From assembly GCA_026545225.1 (NCBI GenBank), contig CM048846.1, forward strand, positions 35,847,501-35,911,500: a DNA stretch of 64,000 nucleotides, read 5' to 3'. The notes beneath the pieces are model-generated. The model searched no databases and was not told the origin of the DNA. It saw only the letters and a list, made by a program, of their open reading frames with translations. Position 1 is the stretch's first letter. Every line of letters begins with the position of its first letter. This document shows positions 43,770 to 56,271 of the stretch, one piece after another. The stretch is from Cornus controversa (lineage: Eukaryota > Streptophyta > Magnoliopsida > Cornales > Cornaceae). Position numbers and translations under genes: made by a program.

Positions 43770-46050
43770 TTCTGCGACACAAAGCAAGAGGCCGAAGCGG
43801 CGGCGGCAAGCAAATCTCTGACGTTTTCTCTCAAGTTCAGTCAGGTCCCATCGCCACCTTCCTCCGCCCGAACCAGGGATGGTACTCATCACCACTGCCA
43901 CCACTCATCTCCTGTTATAAAGGTGAGTTTGGATTCTAGAATCTCAATCGTTATCATAACTATTGTGATTTGACGCTTGACTTATTTGATTTTTTGTTGA
44001 AATTGATCGTATTTTGAATGTTTTAATTCTGCTGTGGAGAGTGGAAGCAGAGCTATGCAATCCCAATTCGATCTCAAAGGTGAGGGTCATTGTAGGGGTT
44101 CGTCCATTTCTTCCCCATGAAATTGCTTCTAAAAATGGTAACCTAGTTGCTTACGTCTCTGGATTCTGTTCATCTTAAAGATTAAGAAACCAGGTGATCC
44201 CAAAACCAAAATCTGTTCTCAAATTTTGTAGACCTTTGGTCAAATGATTCTGATTCTGGGTTGTTTTTTTATGGGTGCAATTCTTGTTTCAACAATCTAG
44301 AAATGCACTTATCTCAAATGGCCACAGGGATGGTTGGAATGAGGTTCAGAGCGAAAATGATCTGGGTATGGCAGATCTCCTCAGAATTAAGAGGTTGGGA
44401 TTCAATAAGTTGTATACAAATTATGAGGATTCGAAGTTCCAGATGCCCAGTTTAGGCAATCTATATAACCGAACATTTGGGATTTAACTTTGTTGAGGTG
44501 ACATATTTGGCTTGGTGGGTAAAAGATTGTTGCAAAATGAGAAATAGAATGACATGGTGTCATTTGAATGACAGCCTTGCTCTTAGAAGGATGAAATTGA
44601 CTCTTAATTGGTCTGACTGCACGGATTGGTGAAGGATCAAACCCTCTCAAATAGGTAAGGATGAACCTTTTTCATTTTATGTAGAAAGCAACTGTGGTAC
44701 TGCTTGGTTGAACCTTTTTAAATACAAGTAATAATGCAAATTTTACAATTTTTTTGCCTTTTGCATCAATTATGTTATTTCTTTGTGGGTTGTTTTCTTT
44801 GGCCAAGAAGATAGCAATATTTGTTGATTACTGAACATTCTTGCTGGTTGTTTGTACCACTCTCGTTGGTTACTTGGCTTTGTTGTTGATCTGGTTACTC
44901 TCACTGTTGTTTAGTATTAAAATCTGGTTATTCATGCTGGTTACTTGGTTGTGTATATTATTTATATCTTATATAGATTATAGATATGTATATTATTTAT
45001 ATTTATACATATTTGGGTTAGTGTGGGCTGGCAATCATAAGTAAGAAAAGAGAGGGAAAAATATGTATAATATATGGGTTAGTGTGGCTGGCAGGCATGA
45101 GTGAGAAAAGAGAGGGAAAAAAATATGTATAGATATATGATTGTCAATTGTCTTACTGCAACTGCAACTCTGTACTCCTCTCTCAGTCTATTCCCTTTTT
45201 TTTCTCTCTCATGTAACTCTGAATTCCTTCTCTCTCCCTCTATCCCTTTTGTTTTCTCTCTCACACACAACTGCAACTCCGTCCTCCTCCACTGTTCACA
45301 TGACCTTCACTCTCTCCTTCTCTTTTTTTTCCCTCTCACGCAAAAATATGGCGACTGAGGACACAAGTCGATCAATGGCGAGCTCCCTCTGGCACACACC
45401 ACATTAGGTCACTATTGCAGCCATGACATCCCCTGCTGCTGCAACTCCCGTGCCTCCATCCCTCTGGCACACACCACCTCCAGTCACCACTGAGGCCATT
45501 CAATCTCCTACCACTGCAACTCCAATGCCTCTACCGAACGTCATTTTTCAACAAAGGTATGGTTATAGCTGGACCTTCTTTGCTTGACTTTGAGTGTGGA
45601 AGAAATACTTTGCTCTACATCTTTTTATTTGTTGGGTGCCCAGTTGTTGGTTCTTCATCCATTATTTTTACACTCACAGAATCGATAGTCCTCTAATCAC
45701 AAGTGATGTATGTAAGTCAAGTGATTGGACATTTGAAAAATGATGTATGTGTTATCATGCTTTTTTTGGTTGAATTCAATGTGTGTAGTATACTACGGCA
45801 AGTTCTTTTTTTTTTTTTTTTTACATTAATTGGTTTTATAAGCATAAATATAAGTAATATACTTATAACTAATTAAATAATTTATTGTTAAATTTCTTTT
45901 TAGAATTTGTGCTCTTTTGACGTGTAAAGGTGAATACACCAAATTAGTAAATTTCAATATTGTTCATCAACCGCTTATAAATTTAAGTACTATAATTATA
46001 ACTAATTAAATAATTTATTATTAAATTTCTTTTCACAAAAATCATACTCT
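43770..46050. other. Unassigned segment after B, possibly host-derived
   Basis: It opens with GC-rich sequence (43790-43910) ending in AAAGGTGAGT, a good splice-donor-like string at 43919-43926, followed by AT-rich, intron-like DNA. Near 45140-45350 there is CT-rich sequence, then an ATG at 45348 starting MATEDTSRSMASSLWHT, with a TAG at 45405. Three small tandem or dispersed duplications lie here (45014, 45391 and 45861). I recognise no protein. Confidence 0.35.
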
Positions 46051-46832
46051 CACATAGAAAACTATCACAAAAAAACTATATGTCTACCTATATACCAACT
46101 CCATCATATATAACCCTTGGAAACCACATTTAACATGTAATTGCATAAGAACAACAATGAATTGAAGACTTAACTTCCTAACTCTTCTAAACATGTTAAA
46201 CAACCAACAAAACCCACGAAAATTCCTATAGAATTGACATTAGGGAGGAAAAGACACCCCTACCTCAAAATCCAAGCTTGATACCAAAAAGCCCTAATTC
46301 CACCAAGCTTCAAACTCCACCAAACTTGACTTTAGACCGATCAAATTGAAAAGCAAGAAGAATAGAATGACTTTCCCTCAAATTGAAGAGAGAATGAAGA
46401 AAAGTGAAATGGATAAGAAAGAGAGTGTTGGCATGCCAAGGAGGAGAAAAGAGGGAGTGGTTGAATGGTTTGTGTTCTAAGAGAACCTATACACATATAT
46501 ATGTACAAATCTTGCAAGACTTGTTATATTGGGCCCATTAACTCTACTTAATTGCTCCATGTAATATTTAAGTTACACTTATTCTCAAACTAACATTTTC
46601 TCTTTTTCTAAAACTTCACTTATACCCTCAAAGTTACATTTATACCCTTACACCACTCCTTAGAGCCCGTAGTTACTTCCCAGGTTATCCAAATATGTCC
46701 CAGTCCCACACTCGTACCCGAAAACACCAAAGGACCATTTAAATTACTAAGCATGTAATTAAATAATTAATCATACTTCAAATTAATTAACATGTAGTTA
46801 AAATAAATAAATAAAAATCTTGGGCTCGATAA
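46050..46832 (-). repeat. LTR fragment of T2
   Basis: On the minus strand this follows the chromodomain and a GAAGGTTGGGAGG purine tract, where the LTR should start (reads TTATCGAG, not TG). It is AT-rich with no coding. The far end is unclear. Confidence 0.5.
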
Positions 46833-46880
46833 CCTCCCAACCTTCAAAGAATTTTGTGCTCGAAATTAGAACATACCTGT

Positions 46881-47516
46881 AGTGGCAAAGAACTCAGGAT
46901 ACTTTAAGTGAACTGCTTGTTCCCATTCCCACACAGCCTCCTCGACTCCGTGATGTCTCCAAAGTACCTTGACCAATGGAATGGTCTTACCCCAAAGTGC
47001 TTGCTCTATTATTGTAAGAAAACTCCACTAATGGAAGGTGGTCCTCCCAACTATCATGAAAATCCAAAACACAAGCTCGAAACATAACCTCCAAAATATG
47101 TATAGTATGCTCAGATTGACCATTTGTCTGAGGATGAAAAGCCATAGTAAACTAAAGATCTGTTCCAAGACCTATCTGAAAACTTTGCCAAAACTATGAC
47201 GTAAACCTTGGGTCTCTATCCGAATATAATAAAAACTAGCACTCAATGCAACTTAAGAGTTTGCTCAATGTACAATCGACTTAGAACATCCGTGTCATCG
47301 ATCACATTTATAGGGAGAAAATGAGCCACCTTGGTCAATCTATAAAGAATGACGCAAACGCCATCGTGACTCTTCCTCGACCTTGGTAACCCTGTCACAA
47401 AGTCCATAGTGACATGCTCCCACTTCTATAACACTACTAGAATGATTGTAGCAAACTTGTTGGTCTTTGATGCACAGCCCTCACTTGTTGATAAGTGAGG
47501 CACATTGCCACTGATG
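46881..47516 (-). pseudogene. pol: Integrase and chromodomain fragment of Tekay-like T2
   Basis: On the minus strand, from 47416, comes the integrase start (TMDFVTGLPRSRKSHDGV), then a stop-ridden catalytic core, then a clear chromodomain at 47003-46881 (PLVKVLWRHHGVEEAVWEWE). The upstream part is cut off at about 47516 against Athila LTR F. Confidence 0.8.
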
Positions 47517-48924
47517 TGGTGTCAATTTTACTTAACCACTCGCAATAGAATGAGTCCTCACACGACAGAGCTATATAGAGGGTGTCAAACCTCAAGAACT
47601 TGCACGGTTCAATTGTTATGCTACTTAGTCTTTAAATTAATTCTAAAATAATTGGAAAATAGAGTAGATGGTTGAAGCTATTTGCAAAAAAATTTTATGA
47701 AATTTAATTAGGAAGAGAGGGTCCTGGGAATTGACTTTCCCACTAACCTTCTGACAATGACAACTATATTAATTTGGGACACCTAATCTATGCATTCAGA
47801 AAAGAATGACTACAAGACAAATTCAGTTCTATCAAGAGGATTCGTTCAACATACATTTAAGCATAACTCGTTTCCACTTAGCATGGCCTATACATCCAAC
47901 TAACTAATGATATAATAGCCTATCTTCGCTTACTATGAATTATCAAAACTCTAAATTAAACGATCAGTGAAAACTATTGTATAACCTGTCTTAACAAAAT
48001 CACAGAAATTGAAAAAAACCAACCCCTAATCACTGCAAATTTACGTTCATCCTACAAGAACAAGAGTAAATATGCAATAAAATACTCCACTCAAATTAAA
48101 ACTAACGGCACAACTACTACTTATGTAATGGTTATACAATCAATGCACAAAATAAATCGTCCTCAAATTAATATACAATTTACAACATTGAAAGATAGGT
48201 TAGGGTTACGTCACTTCCTCGGAATGGTGTTTAGTCGCTCATGATAGGAGGTCAAGGCTTGAACGATGATGAAATCGCCATTTATCCACCCGTAATCCTC
48301 ATGAATCGCCTCTGTATAGCTCTCTGTGTGTTTCTCGTCCAGAATACCCTAGTTTTTCTTTCTTTTCTCCATTTTACTTTGCAAAGCAAACACAAATGGG
48401 ACACCTCACCTCCCAAAGTAGCACATGCACCTAAGAAAATGGCGCTTGCACCTAGAAAGTGGCATTTGCACCCAAAACGTGACAGTGGCACAAATGGGGC
48501 AGAAATGTGCTATACACGTCCGTTTGAGGAAATTTTTGTGAAATATGAAAATGTACAGAATTGAATATCCTTCAACCAATGTGAAATTTTGGGTTGTTTT
48601 GACAATCAAGAATGGAGTTATGGTCTGAATACCAAAACGGGTCCATCACTTTCTATGCCGGAATTGGCCCATTCTTCAATGTGAATAGGCCCGTGCTCCT
48701 TTGCTTCATTTAAATTTATTTTCAGTCCATTTAATTTGGATCTTCAATATAAACATATCTCATGGGTCAAGCTTCAGCTTCCTACTAAAATAGCACCATC
48801 TGTAGCCTGGTTGCACCATTATTATTCAGAATAACCCTTAATCACCTAAAATCATGAAAAGATTAAAAGTATTAATAAAAATATTACTAAGACACTAATT
48901 CATATAATTTTAGGGACATTAAAT
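47517..48924 (-). repeat. Divergent Athila LTR F
   Basis: The order of landmarks matches the other Athila LTRs here in reverse: CACTCGCAATAGAATGAG at about 47535 (compare 48978), TTTCCCACTAACCTTC near 47735, TTTAGTCGCTCATGATAG near 48230, and GTGAAATATGAAAATGTACAG near 48535. Overall similarity is low, so it is old or another family. It carries a short 20-bp repeat at 48420-48500. Confidence 0.55.
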
Positions 48925-50430
48925 TGATTCGTGTGTGAGTGTGACTCAATAAGTGTATCACTTAAAAATTACCACACTTCGCAATAGAACGAATTCCTTG
49001 CAGAATAGGGCTATCGAAAGGGGTGTCGAACCTCACGGATTATGGTCTGATGAGTTGGAATACGAAATTAATTCTAATTAAATTTATAAAGAGAAGAAAT
49101 CTGATTTTTAAACTAATTAAAAAGTAAAATAAAATAAAACAAAGTAAATAGAAAGTGAAGATAATATAAGAGAAATCTAGGGTATTTGACTTCACCACTA
49201 ACTCCACAATCAATGGTCAATTGAATCAACTATGGGGGATTACATCATGCATAACTAGTGTCGGTGGCTACAAGCTCACCTTCATCCATCAAGAAGATAA
49301 CATATGATTAAGGCTAAGTCATGGACTATCTTCGATTGGCATGGGCCATCTGCCTAACTACTCTAATCTAGGGTGCAGTATGGTTCATCTTCTCTAGGCA
49401 TAATCCATCAAAGCTTTTAATGATATATTCAGTGATTACCATTGTGTAATAATCGCTCTCATGATCACAGAAAATAAGAGAGATTGAGTTCAATAACAAC
49501 AACTAAATATCTAAGACAAGATAAGAAATCATTGAGATTAAATTTACAAGACTTTTATTGCTCAATTCTATAATAAGAATCCTCTAAATTACGCAATCTA
49601 TGCATGTATATAAAGATCCCCAATAATTAAAACAATCAAACCATTGATGCTTTGTTAGGGCTACATCAAAATCCTAGTGGATGAACTAGTCGCTCATGGT
49701 AGAAGAAGAAGCTTCAACGGTTCAGGAAGAAGACATCTTCTTCATGAATTATGCGTATGACTTCGTTCTCCAATGGCTCTGCAAAGTATGTCTTCTATTT
49801 TGTCCAAAGCTCTCTCAGACTCTCCAATCTCTCCAATCACTCCCCAACTCAGCCTCCAATTCTTCACTTTATGCCCCAAGAGAATACATCAAAGTCCTAA
49901 TCCAATTAGGAATTAATTAGGTTTTCCCGCAGCACTAATTAGGTGAATTTTTCCTACTGATGTTTGGCCCAACTTTTGACCCACTAGAAGTCCGATTCAC
50001 GGAATTTTTGTGAAATACAAAAGTGTGCAGAATCAACTTTCGTTCAACTTATTTAGAAATTAAGTCAATTTGAGGCTCGGAAGTAACACTTCTGGTCCGT
50101 TTTCCAAAACGGGATTAAAACTATATTATGCGCAGATTTGGGCTTCAGGCCCGAAACCTTCTTAAACAGTTGTAATTCTCTTGGACCTCTTCCTTGGGCT
50201 AATTTGAGTTGAAATAAATGGTTGAATGGATCTCCTTTATGTAGGCTTCCTCTAACCATCTTGGATGTCTTCTTTAAAGGCCCAGAATCATAGTTTTAAC
50301 TGAAATAATCATTAAGGCCCTAAAAATACAGAAAATACTAAAACGAAGTAAAATAACAAAATAATCTATCACTAATAGAATAAAATACATAAGTTAAGAG
50401 GCTAGAATGTGTAACATTCAACGCCTACCA
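48925..50430 (-). repeat. 3' LTR of D
   Basis: 1506 bp, starting TGGTAGGCGTTGAATG (minus strand, at 50430) and ending GAATCA at 48925. It is collinear with C's 1503-bp LTR with scattered differences. Confidence 0.88.
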
Positions 50431-50443
50431 CACCCCCAAACTT
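50431..50443 (-). promoter_or_regulatory. Polypurine tract of D
   Basis: AAGTTTGGGGGTG on the minus strand, directly before the LTR. The ATTGCTA/TAGCAAT hairpin (50448-50467) precedes it by 4 bases, as in C. Confidence 0.82.
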
Positions 50444-52045
50444 ACATATTGCTAGTCCCTTAGCAATAGAATAAAATAAACTAAAACAAAAAAACTACTA
50501 AACACTATCTAAACTATCCAACTCCACTTTCGTGGAAGAAACAATTGCATTTAGCATATGCAACAAGCCTTTAAACCGCTAGGTTTCCCCTAGTGGACGA
50601 GTATAGTCTCGTGAGGGTTTCCAAAAATGTTACCCACAAACATTCAAAATTATGTTTCAACACTAATCAAGAAGAAGTTTATAATACATAGTTACAAACT
50701 TGCATTCAAGAATAATTTCAAACCTTCAAATTCCATAATTCAAAGCAATGGTCCCCATGCATAATTTACATCAACATATCTCAAAATAATCAACTCTAGT
50801 CCCCTCGTGAAAAGTGAACTAGCAATCTTCTTATGTAGCAAAACCCAGCTCCGAATATATTAAGGCACATACCCCTTCAACTTACTAGCTCCCCTTATTG
50901 AAATCATACTTCCAAACATGAATACATGACTTTTTTTTTTCATCATTCTTTTTTTTTTCATTGCTTTATTAGTTGTGCAATGTCTTAATCTATTAAGCTT
51001 TCTGAAAGATCCATGTAGCAAGCTTGCAGTCAGTGACTCCCAAACCAGATGGCTTTAGGGCACTAGGCTTTAAGTTACCCCGAAGAACCTAATTACTCGA
51101 ATCAGTCAGGCTACAAATCAAGACCACCAATGCTCATCTTTTCTCACCCTTTCACTTTTGACGCTAACACTCCGTGCTTCCTAAGGCATAGAAGCCCGGT
51201 TACTCATGAAAGGGATCAAATTGCTTTGTTATTCATCACATTTTTTTTCTTTTTTTTTCTTTTTCATTGAAGTCAAGTAAAACATATCATCGGTACTCAT
51301 TCTCAAGAGATACTAATTAGTATCAAGCATATGTAACTCAACAACTCAAAACCAAAGTTTATACCCCATAAGATTATGCTAGTGTGTCTGTGCATGTAAG
51401 GAAACTAAAACTAATTACCCCAAAACATGTCATTGCAAATCATGATTAAAACCACTTAATTTTGAGCCACAGTTTTCAAAATTTTAAAACATACTCAAAA
51501 ATTGCAACTTACGCACCTATATATGGTATTGATCCTTTGAATAATATAAAAACATTCTATCTAAAAACAAAACAAAAGAAAATAAAATAAACAAACTAAG
51601 AAAGTAAAATAAATAAAAATCCTAAAACAAGAAGAATTTCACAAAAATTTCCCCCCATATGCAATAAAGCACATAAATAAGGCATCGCCTCACCCCCAAA
51701 CTTAAACTGTACATTGTCCTCAATGTACACCCAATCGAAGGATAGAGAAGAGTAAGAACGATATTACCAGGAATTGGAAGAGTAGTGGAAAGAAAATATA
51801 GCAAACCAATAGCATGAAGGCAATGCAAGCATACCCCCAAACTTGGATGTTACAACCTATCAAAACAAACCACTATACCCCAAAGACTAGTGAAATAGTA
51901 TGGGTGAAAATAAATATGAAAGAGAAAATTCCAAAAAAAAAAAAATTTTCTTTTGTTTTTAAAATAATAAAAATCTAATTACAGAACGAAAAATAAAACT
52001 AAAAAGTAAGAATAAAATAAAATACAAAAGAGAGTTACCTTCCAT
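50444..52045 (-). other. 3' noncoding region of D
   Basis: Collinear with C's 3' noncoding region. It includes the stem-loop series (50448-50640), A-rich blocks (complement of T-runs at 50931 and 51240), and two internal PPT-like tracts (about 51698 and 51835). Confidence 0.75.
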
Positions 52046-53258
52046 TCAAGGATGTGGTGGTGATTGAGCATCTAGATCCAAGTTCACCTGGCTTATCAGT
52101 GCACACAGCTTCCTTCTCATCTCTAGTTGATTCTGGCGAGTCTCACGAAAGTAATCAGCCATCTTAGTCCTCATAGCTCCAAACTGTGTGGAAACCTTTG
52201 TCTGTAGGGTGCCAAACTGGGCTATCAACCCAACAATCTGTCCCTCTAAATAATGATAATCAAGGCCACCAGCTTGTGCATGTACCTCCTCTTTTTCTGC
52301 TTCCATCTCCTCTGGATCTTCCACCGGTGGTGGTATATCTATAGGTTCTCCTCCCTGGAACAATTGAGACATTTCACCAGGCACAGCTATAACTCTTTGG
52401 TACATATGAGATCGGCTCAAATTCCAGTCATGTGTGCCATAATGAATATCTCGTGAAAAGGCAAGCTCGTTCTCATGGACTGCATACCCATGTGCAATAA
52501 GCAACTGATGAATGATAGTAGGGAATAGAAACTCCCAGTCACTTGCACTATCCGGTGCCTTGGCCACAACCTAAGATTAGAACTTTTTCATCTGGCCCCA
52601 GACAATCTGTGGGAATGACAACCAATGCCCAAAATGTATGGCATATAAGGCTTTAAGGAACTCTTGACGTCTCTCAGTTTTATGTCCAATGGGACATATA
52701 TTCTTGAGCAAAACAGCATCAAGGAACCATAAGTGATTTGGCATAGAAGACTTCGAAGCTACATTCCTTTTCGGGCTGGAGAATTGGTTAGCACACAAAC
52801 GTGCAACCAAATTACCCAGTGACAAATCATCGGATAGAGGAGTATAGATATTAGTCAAATCATCTGGGCACTCATGAGGACAACCCATGGCAATAACAAT
52901 GGATAACATATCCACCTGAACTAATGTTCCATCTACTGAAGAAGTAAGCATCAGGTTTTGGCGTTAAGTTCTGATAAAATACCTTGACAAGCCTCGCGTA
53001 GATAGTAGTAGAGAGTGGAACAAAAATCAATGCCAACCTACGACGACGGATGTCAGAAATCCCCCATCGTATCTTGGGAAAAATACCATAGAGTTTGGCA
53101 ATGTCAAACGTTGTTTCAAAATTCAAAGCCCTTGGATGCCATCGCTCATGAATACCATCTCGGCGAGATCTTGAAGAACTGGGTGTTGGATCATGCCTTG
53201 CTCGGCGAGGAGTGCATGAGCTTGAAGCACCTTGGTGACTTGCTCTCTTTGGTGCCAT
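52046..53258 (-). pseudogene. ORF2 of element D, broken
   Basis: It starts at 53258 with MAPKRASHQGASSS and follows C's ORF2 closely. An 11-bp deletion after KPD (about 52950) shifts the frame. Downstream, FY..K of C reads as two stops near 52570. The C-terminal coiled coil is preserved (52046-52567) and the end SPPHP is identical to C. Confidence 0.87.
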
Positions 53259-53828
53259 AGAAATAGAAAAAGTTTGGTTGAGGAATTAACCAAACACTTG
53301 GCGTGCACAATAAAAGTGTATCCTTCAACCTCCTCTTTCCGGCAATATTTTCACCCAAATTGAACAATTGAATCCACCAATTATATCCCCCAAACTTGGT
53401 CTTCAAAAGCCCTCAAAAAGAATTGCACAATTTTGTCAAAGAAAAACTTCACTTACTTTGATGTAGAACTTGAAAAAGTGAGAGCTAGTGTTGATCAATC
53501 CGATTTTAATGTTGATATTGATGATGATCAATGTTAAATACTTATTTGGGAATCACCAATTGAAGAAAATATATTCCCGATTGAAGTAGGAGTCGAATTG
53601 GAGCTCAAAGAGGTCAAGGAAGCAAGTAGTAGCATCAAAATATGAGAGGGAGGTTATATATAGATGAAACTCTCGGCCAGCCCACTTTTGGGCCTGGGTG
53701 ATCGATCGCCCAGCTGGTTGGTCTCCCCACTTGAAAAATTATGGGGGTGATCGATCCCCCCTCAAATGGGCGATCGATCCCCCCTTCTGATGCCTGTTTG
53801 ACCCTCCATTGCCCAAGGTCGATCGAAA
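53259..53828 (-). promoter_or_regulatory. Palindrome/TATA spacer before ORF2 (D)
   Basis: GATCGATC palindromes lie at about 53700, 53750 and 53774, and a related GGTCGATCG site at 53817. CTATATATAA (53654-53663, complement) is the TATA box, 32 bp from the nearest palindrome and about 400 bp from the ORF2 ATG, matching C. Confidence 0.55.
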
Positions 53829-54840
53829 CATTTGACAGTGATTCTTCTGTTGAGAATGATACTTTTGCTTTTTTTGCTCATATTGATATGATACTGCTAA
53901 TGATTATTCTTCTGATGTATGTGAAATAGATGTGTACACTACTCGTAGTCAAGTAGGGTCTGATGATTCAGAAGTTGAGCAGTCTGATATAGAACCATGT
54001 GAGAGCAAGCTGTCAGAACTCTTTGAGAACTTGTTAGTAGCTTATAAAAATAAATCTGGGAAGCTAAAGTAAGTGGAATCTAAGAAAGAAACTTTGAAGA
54101 AGAAGAATGGATCAATTGAAGTTAATTGAAGAAAACAAAGCTGACATTCAAAATCTTCAAAGTAAAGTCAAGTTTCTTGAAACTGAGGTCAGTCAAGCTA
54201 TTTTTGCTAAAGATGTTCTTTTTCCTAGAATTAATTTTCTTGAGCCTGAATTAAAAAAATCACAAGAGAAATTAATTATTTTTTCTTCTAGGCAAATTAA
54301 ACTTGATAACATTATTAGTGTTGGTAAGCTTGTAGAAAATAAGACTGCACTAGGTTTTGTTAGGTCATTATCTAAGGGTAAAGTTATGTTTGTTAAACCC
54401 AATAACTTGAATTTTTCTACACCTAAACCTAAGCTTCAAGTCGAGTCTATGCATGCTAATGTTGTGTCCAATGTGCTTCATTGTACTTTTTGTGGTAAGA
54501 ATGGACACTATCAACACTATTGCTATTAGAAAAGAAAACATTCTAATTCGGATTTTAATGTACATAATTATTTTGCTAAGAATAGGGTTCATGCTAGAAA
54601 GCCATATAATTGGAACAAACCCAAAAATTCTCAAGCTAAAAATAATTCAAATAAGAAAAATAATGTCTCTGTTTCTCCACATTATTTTCCTGATAAATTG
54701 TATTTTAAAACAATTTGGATGAGAAAGAATATTTAGAGAAGTTTGTGCCTGTTGATACTATGGGATTTATTCATAATAGGTCTATGGGTGCAAAACCCTT
54801 AACTAGGTCATTAAGACTTTTTATGGTCATGGATTGAGTT
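53829..54840 (+). pseudogene. gag: Ty1/copia gag remnant
   Basis: Frames 53741-53929 and 54107-54529 read a coiled, Glu/Lys-rich gag segment followed by a CCHC zinc knuckle (CTFCGKNGHYQHYC, 54481-54525) and a basic Asn-rich tail. This order is usual for the C-terminal half of gag in SIRE/Maximus-like copia elements. Protease, integrase and RT are not present; sequence becomes unrecognisable after about 54840. Stops at 54070 and 54529 break it. Confidence 0.7.
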
Positions 54841-56271
54841 TATATTCATTATCTATTTTCCATTGGACCATATCTATTAGATTAGGTTAGGTTTTTTTTT
54901 ATTTTTCTACGAAATAATGTGAATTCTCTATATTTCTATTTAAGTTCACTTTGATTTGTGAATGCATGATTCGGACACTTAGTTTATCAATAAATGAAGT
55001 ACTTAAGTTTATGATCTATGCAATGATGACTAATGTGTTGTATTTATTTCTTTTTAGAGGTGAATCTTTTGAGTCCATATAATTTGTACACTAGTCCAAC
55101 TCTGATAGAGTTGATTGAAAACTAATGTGAAGTTGACTAGAGTATATTGTATAAGTAGCATTGAAGGCTTAAATGATCAATGAAAAAAATGAAAAAGGAA
55201 AGATTCTATTTTTATTTTAGCATGAAAAACAAATTGAATTGCTGAAAATCTAAGACAAAAGGAAAAGGCCACCTTCGAGATGTGTTTGAAGCTTCCACTA
55301 CGACATAAATCTCCAATGAGGTATCTTTTAAAAAGAGTTGTTTTGAGGAAAATAGTTGGCTGCCCGTAAGCGTGAAAGCCACCGTCTTAGAAATATAGAA
55401 AAAATAAAATTCAATGTGAAAAATAATTTGATCATGTGTGGTTTGATTTTCTTATTATCTAATGTGTTTTGAAAGATGTATAAAAGGAATTTGATTAAAT
55501 TTTTATAAATATTTGTGTTTTGGAAATTATGCCACGATTATGAATTTAATGATGAATTTTGTTGGCAAATTTATGGGTTTTAAAATTGTGCATTCATGAA
55601 TTTTCTTGAAATTTTTCAAAAATTTTATAACTCATTGTTATTTCTCCCTTTTTCCCTCACTTTGACATAACTCTGAACAAACTTTGTGCAACATATTCTT
55701 CATCATATTGATTGATATTTGTGTTTGATTTTAAGTTGAATTGGTTGAAGGGATTGATATTTAGAGGATTTGTATTGATTTTGGGAGATTGAACTAATAA
55801 AGTTTCATTGACGCTAGTGTTTTCAAAGGTTGCTCTCCAAGTGTTCTACAAAGTTCTTAAATGGAGATTATGACCCTGTTTATGCTTCCATTCATTGTAG
55901 CTCAAATGGATAGATCTAAGAGCTAAGGGGAGTGCTTTTAAAAATGAAAGGAATGTTGATTTGAAAGACTTTGGTTAGCATTCCTTATATGATTTGGATG
56001 ATATTTTTTTTGTTTTTCGGACAGTTTATCTATTACAACCAAAGTGTTTGGCATTATAATTAAGGTGAATTCAATTGTTATGGGTCAAGTAATTGGTGTT
56101 CTTGATCTTAATAGGTGGTATTATTTTGCAATATTTGAGGACAAATCTTGATAGACCATCTATAGAGGATAATGATTCAAGCCTTATGAGGATCCAATGT
56201 ATCTTTGCTAATGGACATGATTCCTTTTCTTACATCACTGATGATAACTGTTGTGGCTAAACTCGGATTAT
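54841..56271. other. Unassigned AT-rich DNA with a chromovirus pol-tail relic
   Basis: No gene is seen. At about 56125-56230 on the plus strand a string encoding IFEDKS, followed by sequence recalling the end of some chromovirus pols and their polypurine tract, suggests an old Ty3/gypsy 3' end. The rest (54841-56100) I cannot assign. Confidence 0.35.

Larger units (their letters stand above)
48925..53828 (-). mobile_element. Athila-type element D, 3' half, minus strand
   Basis: 3' LTR (48925-50430), polypurine tract, 3' noncoding region, broken ORF2, palindrome/TATA spacer. It is truncated at about 53828, before pol. Sequence is close to C throughout, so D may be the same family as C. Confidence 0.87.

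Noticed and set aside
17532..43774. TTCTT/TTCTG as a certain target duplication for B
   Set aside because: One of five bases differs and the flanks beyond do not help, so it is only noted as possible.
48241..48564. 107-codon ORF as a gene
   Set aside because: It lies within LTR F and includes the short 20-bp repeats; no similarity recognised.
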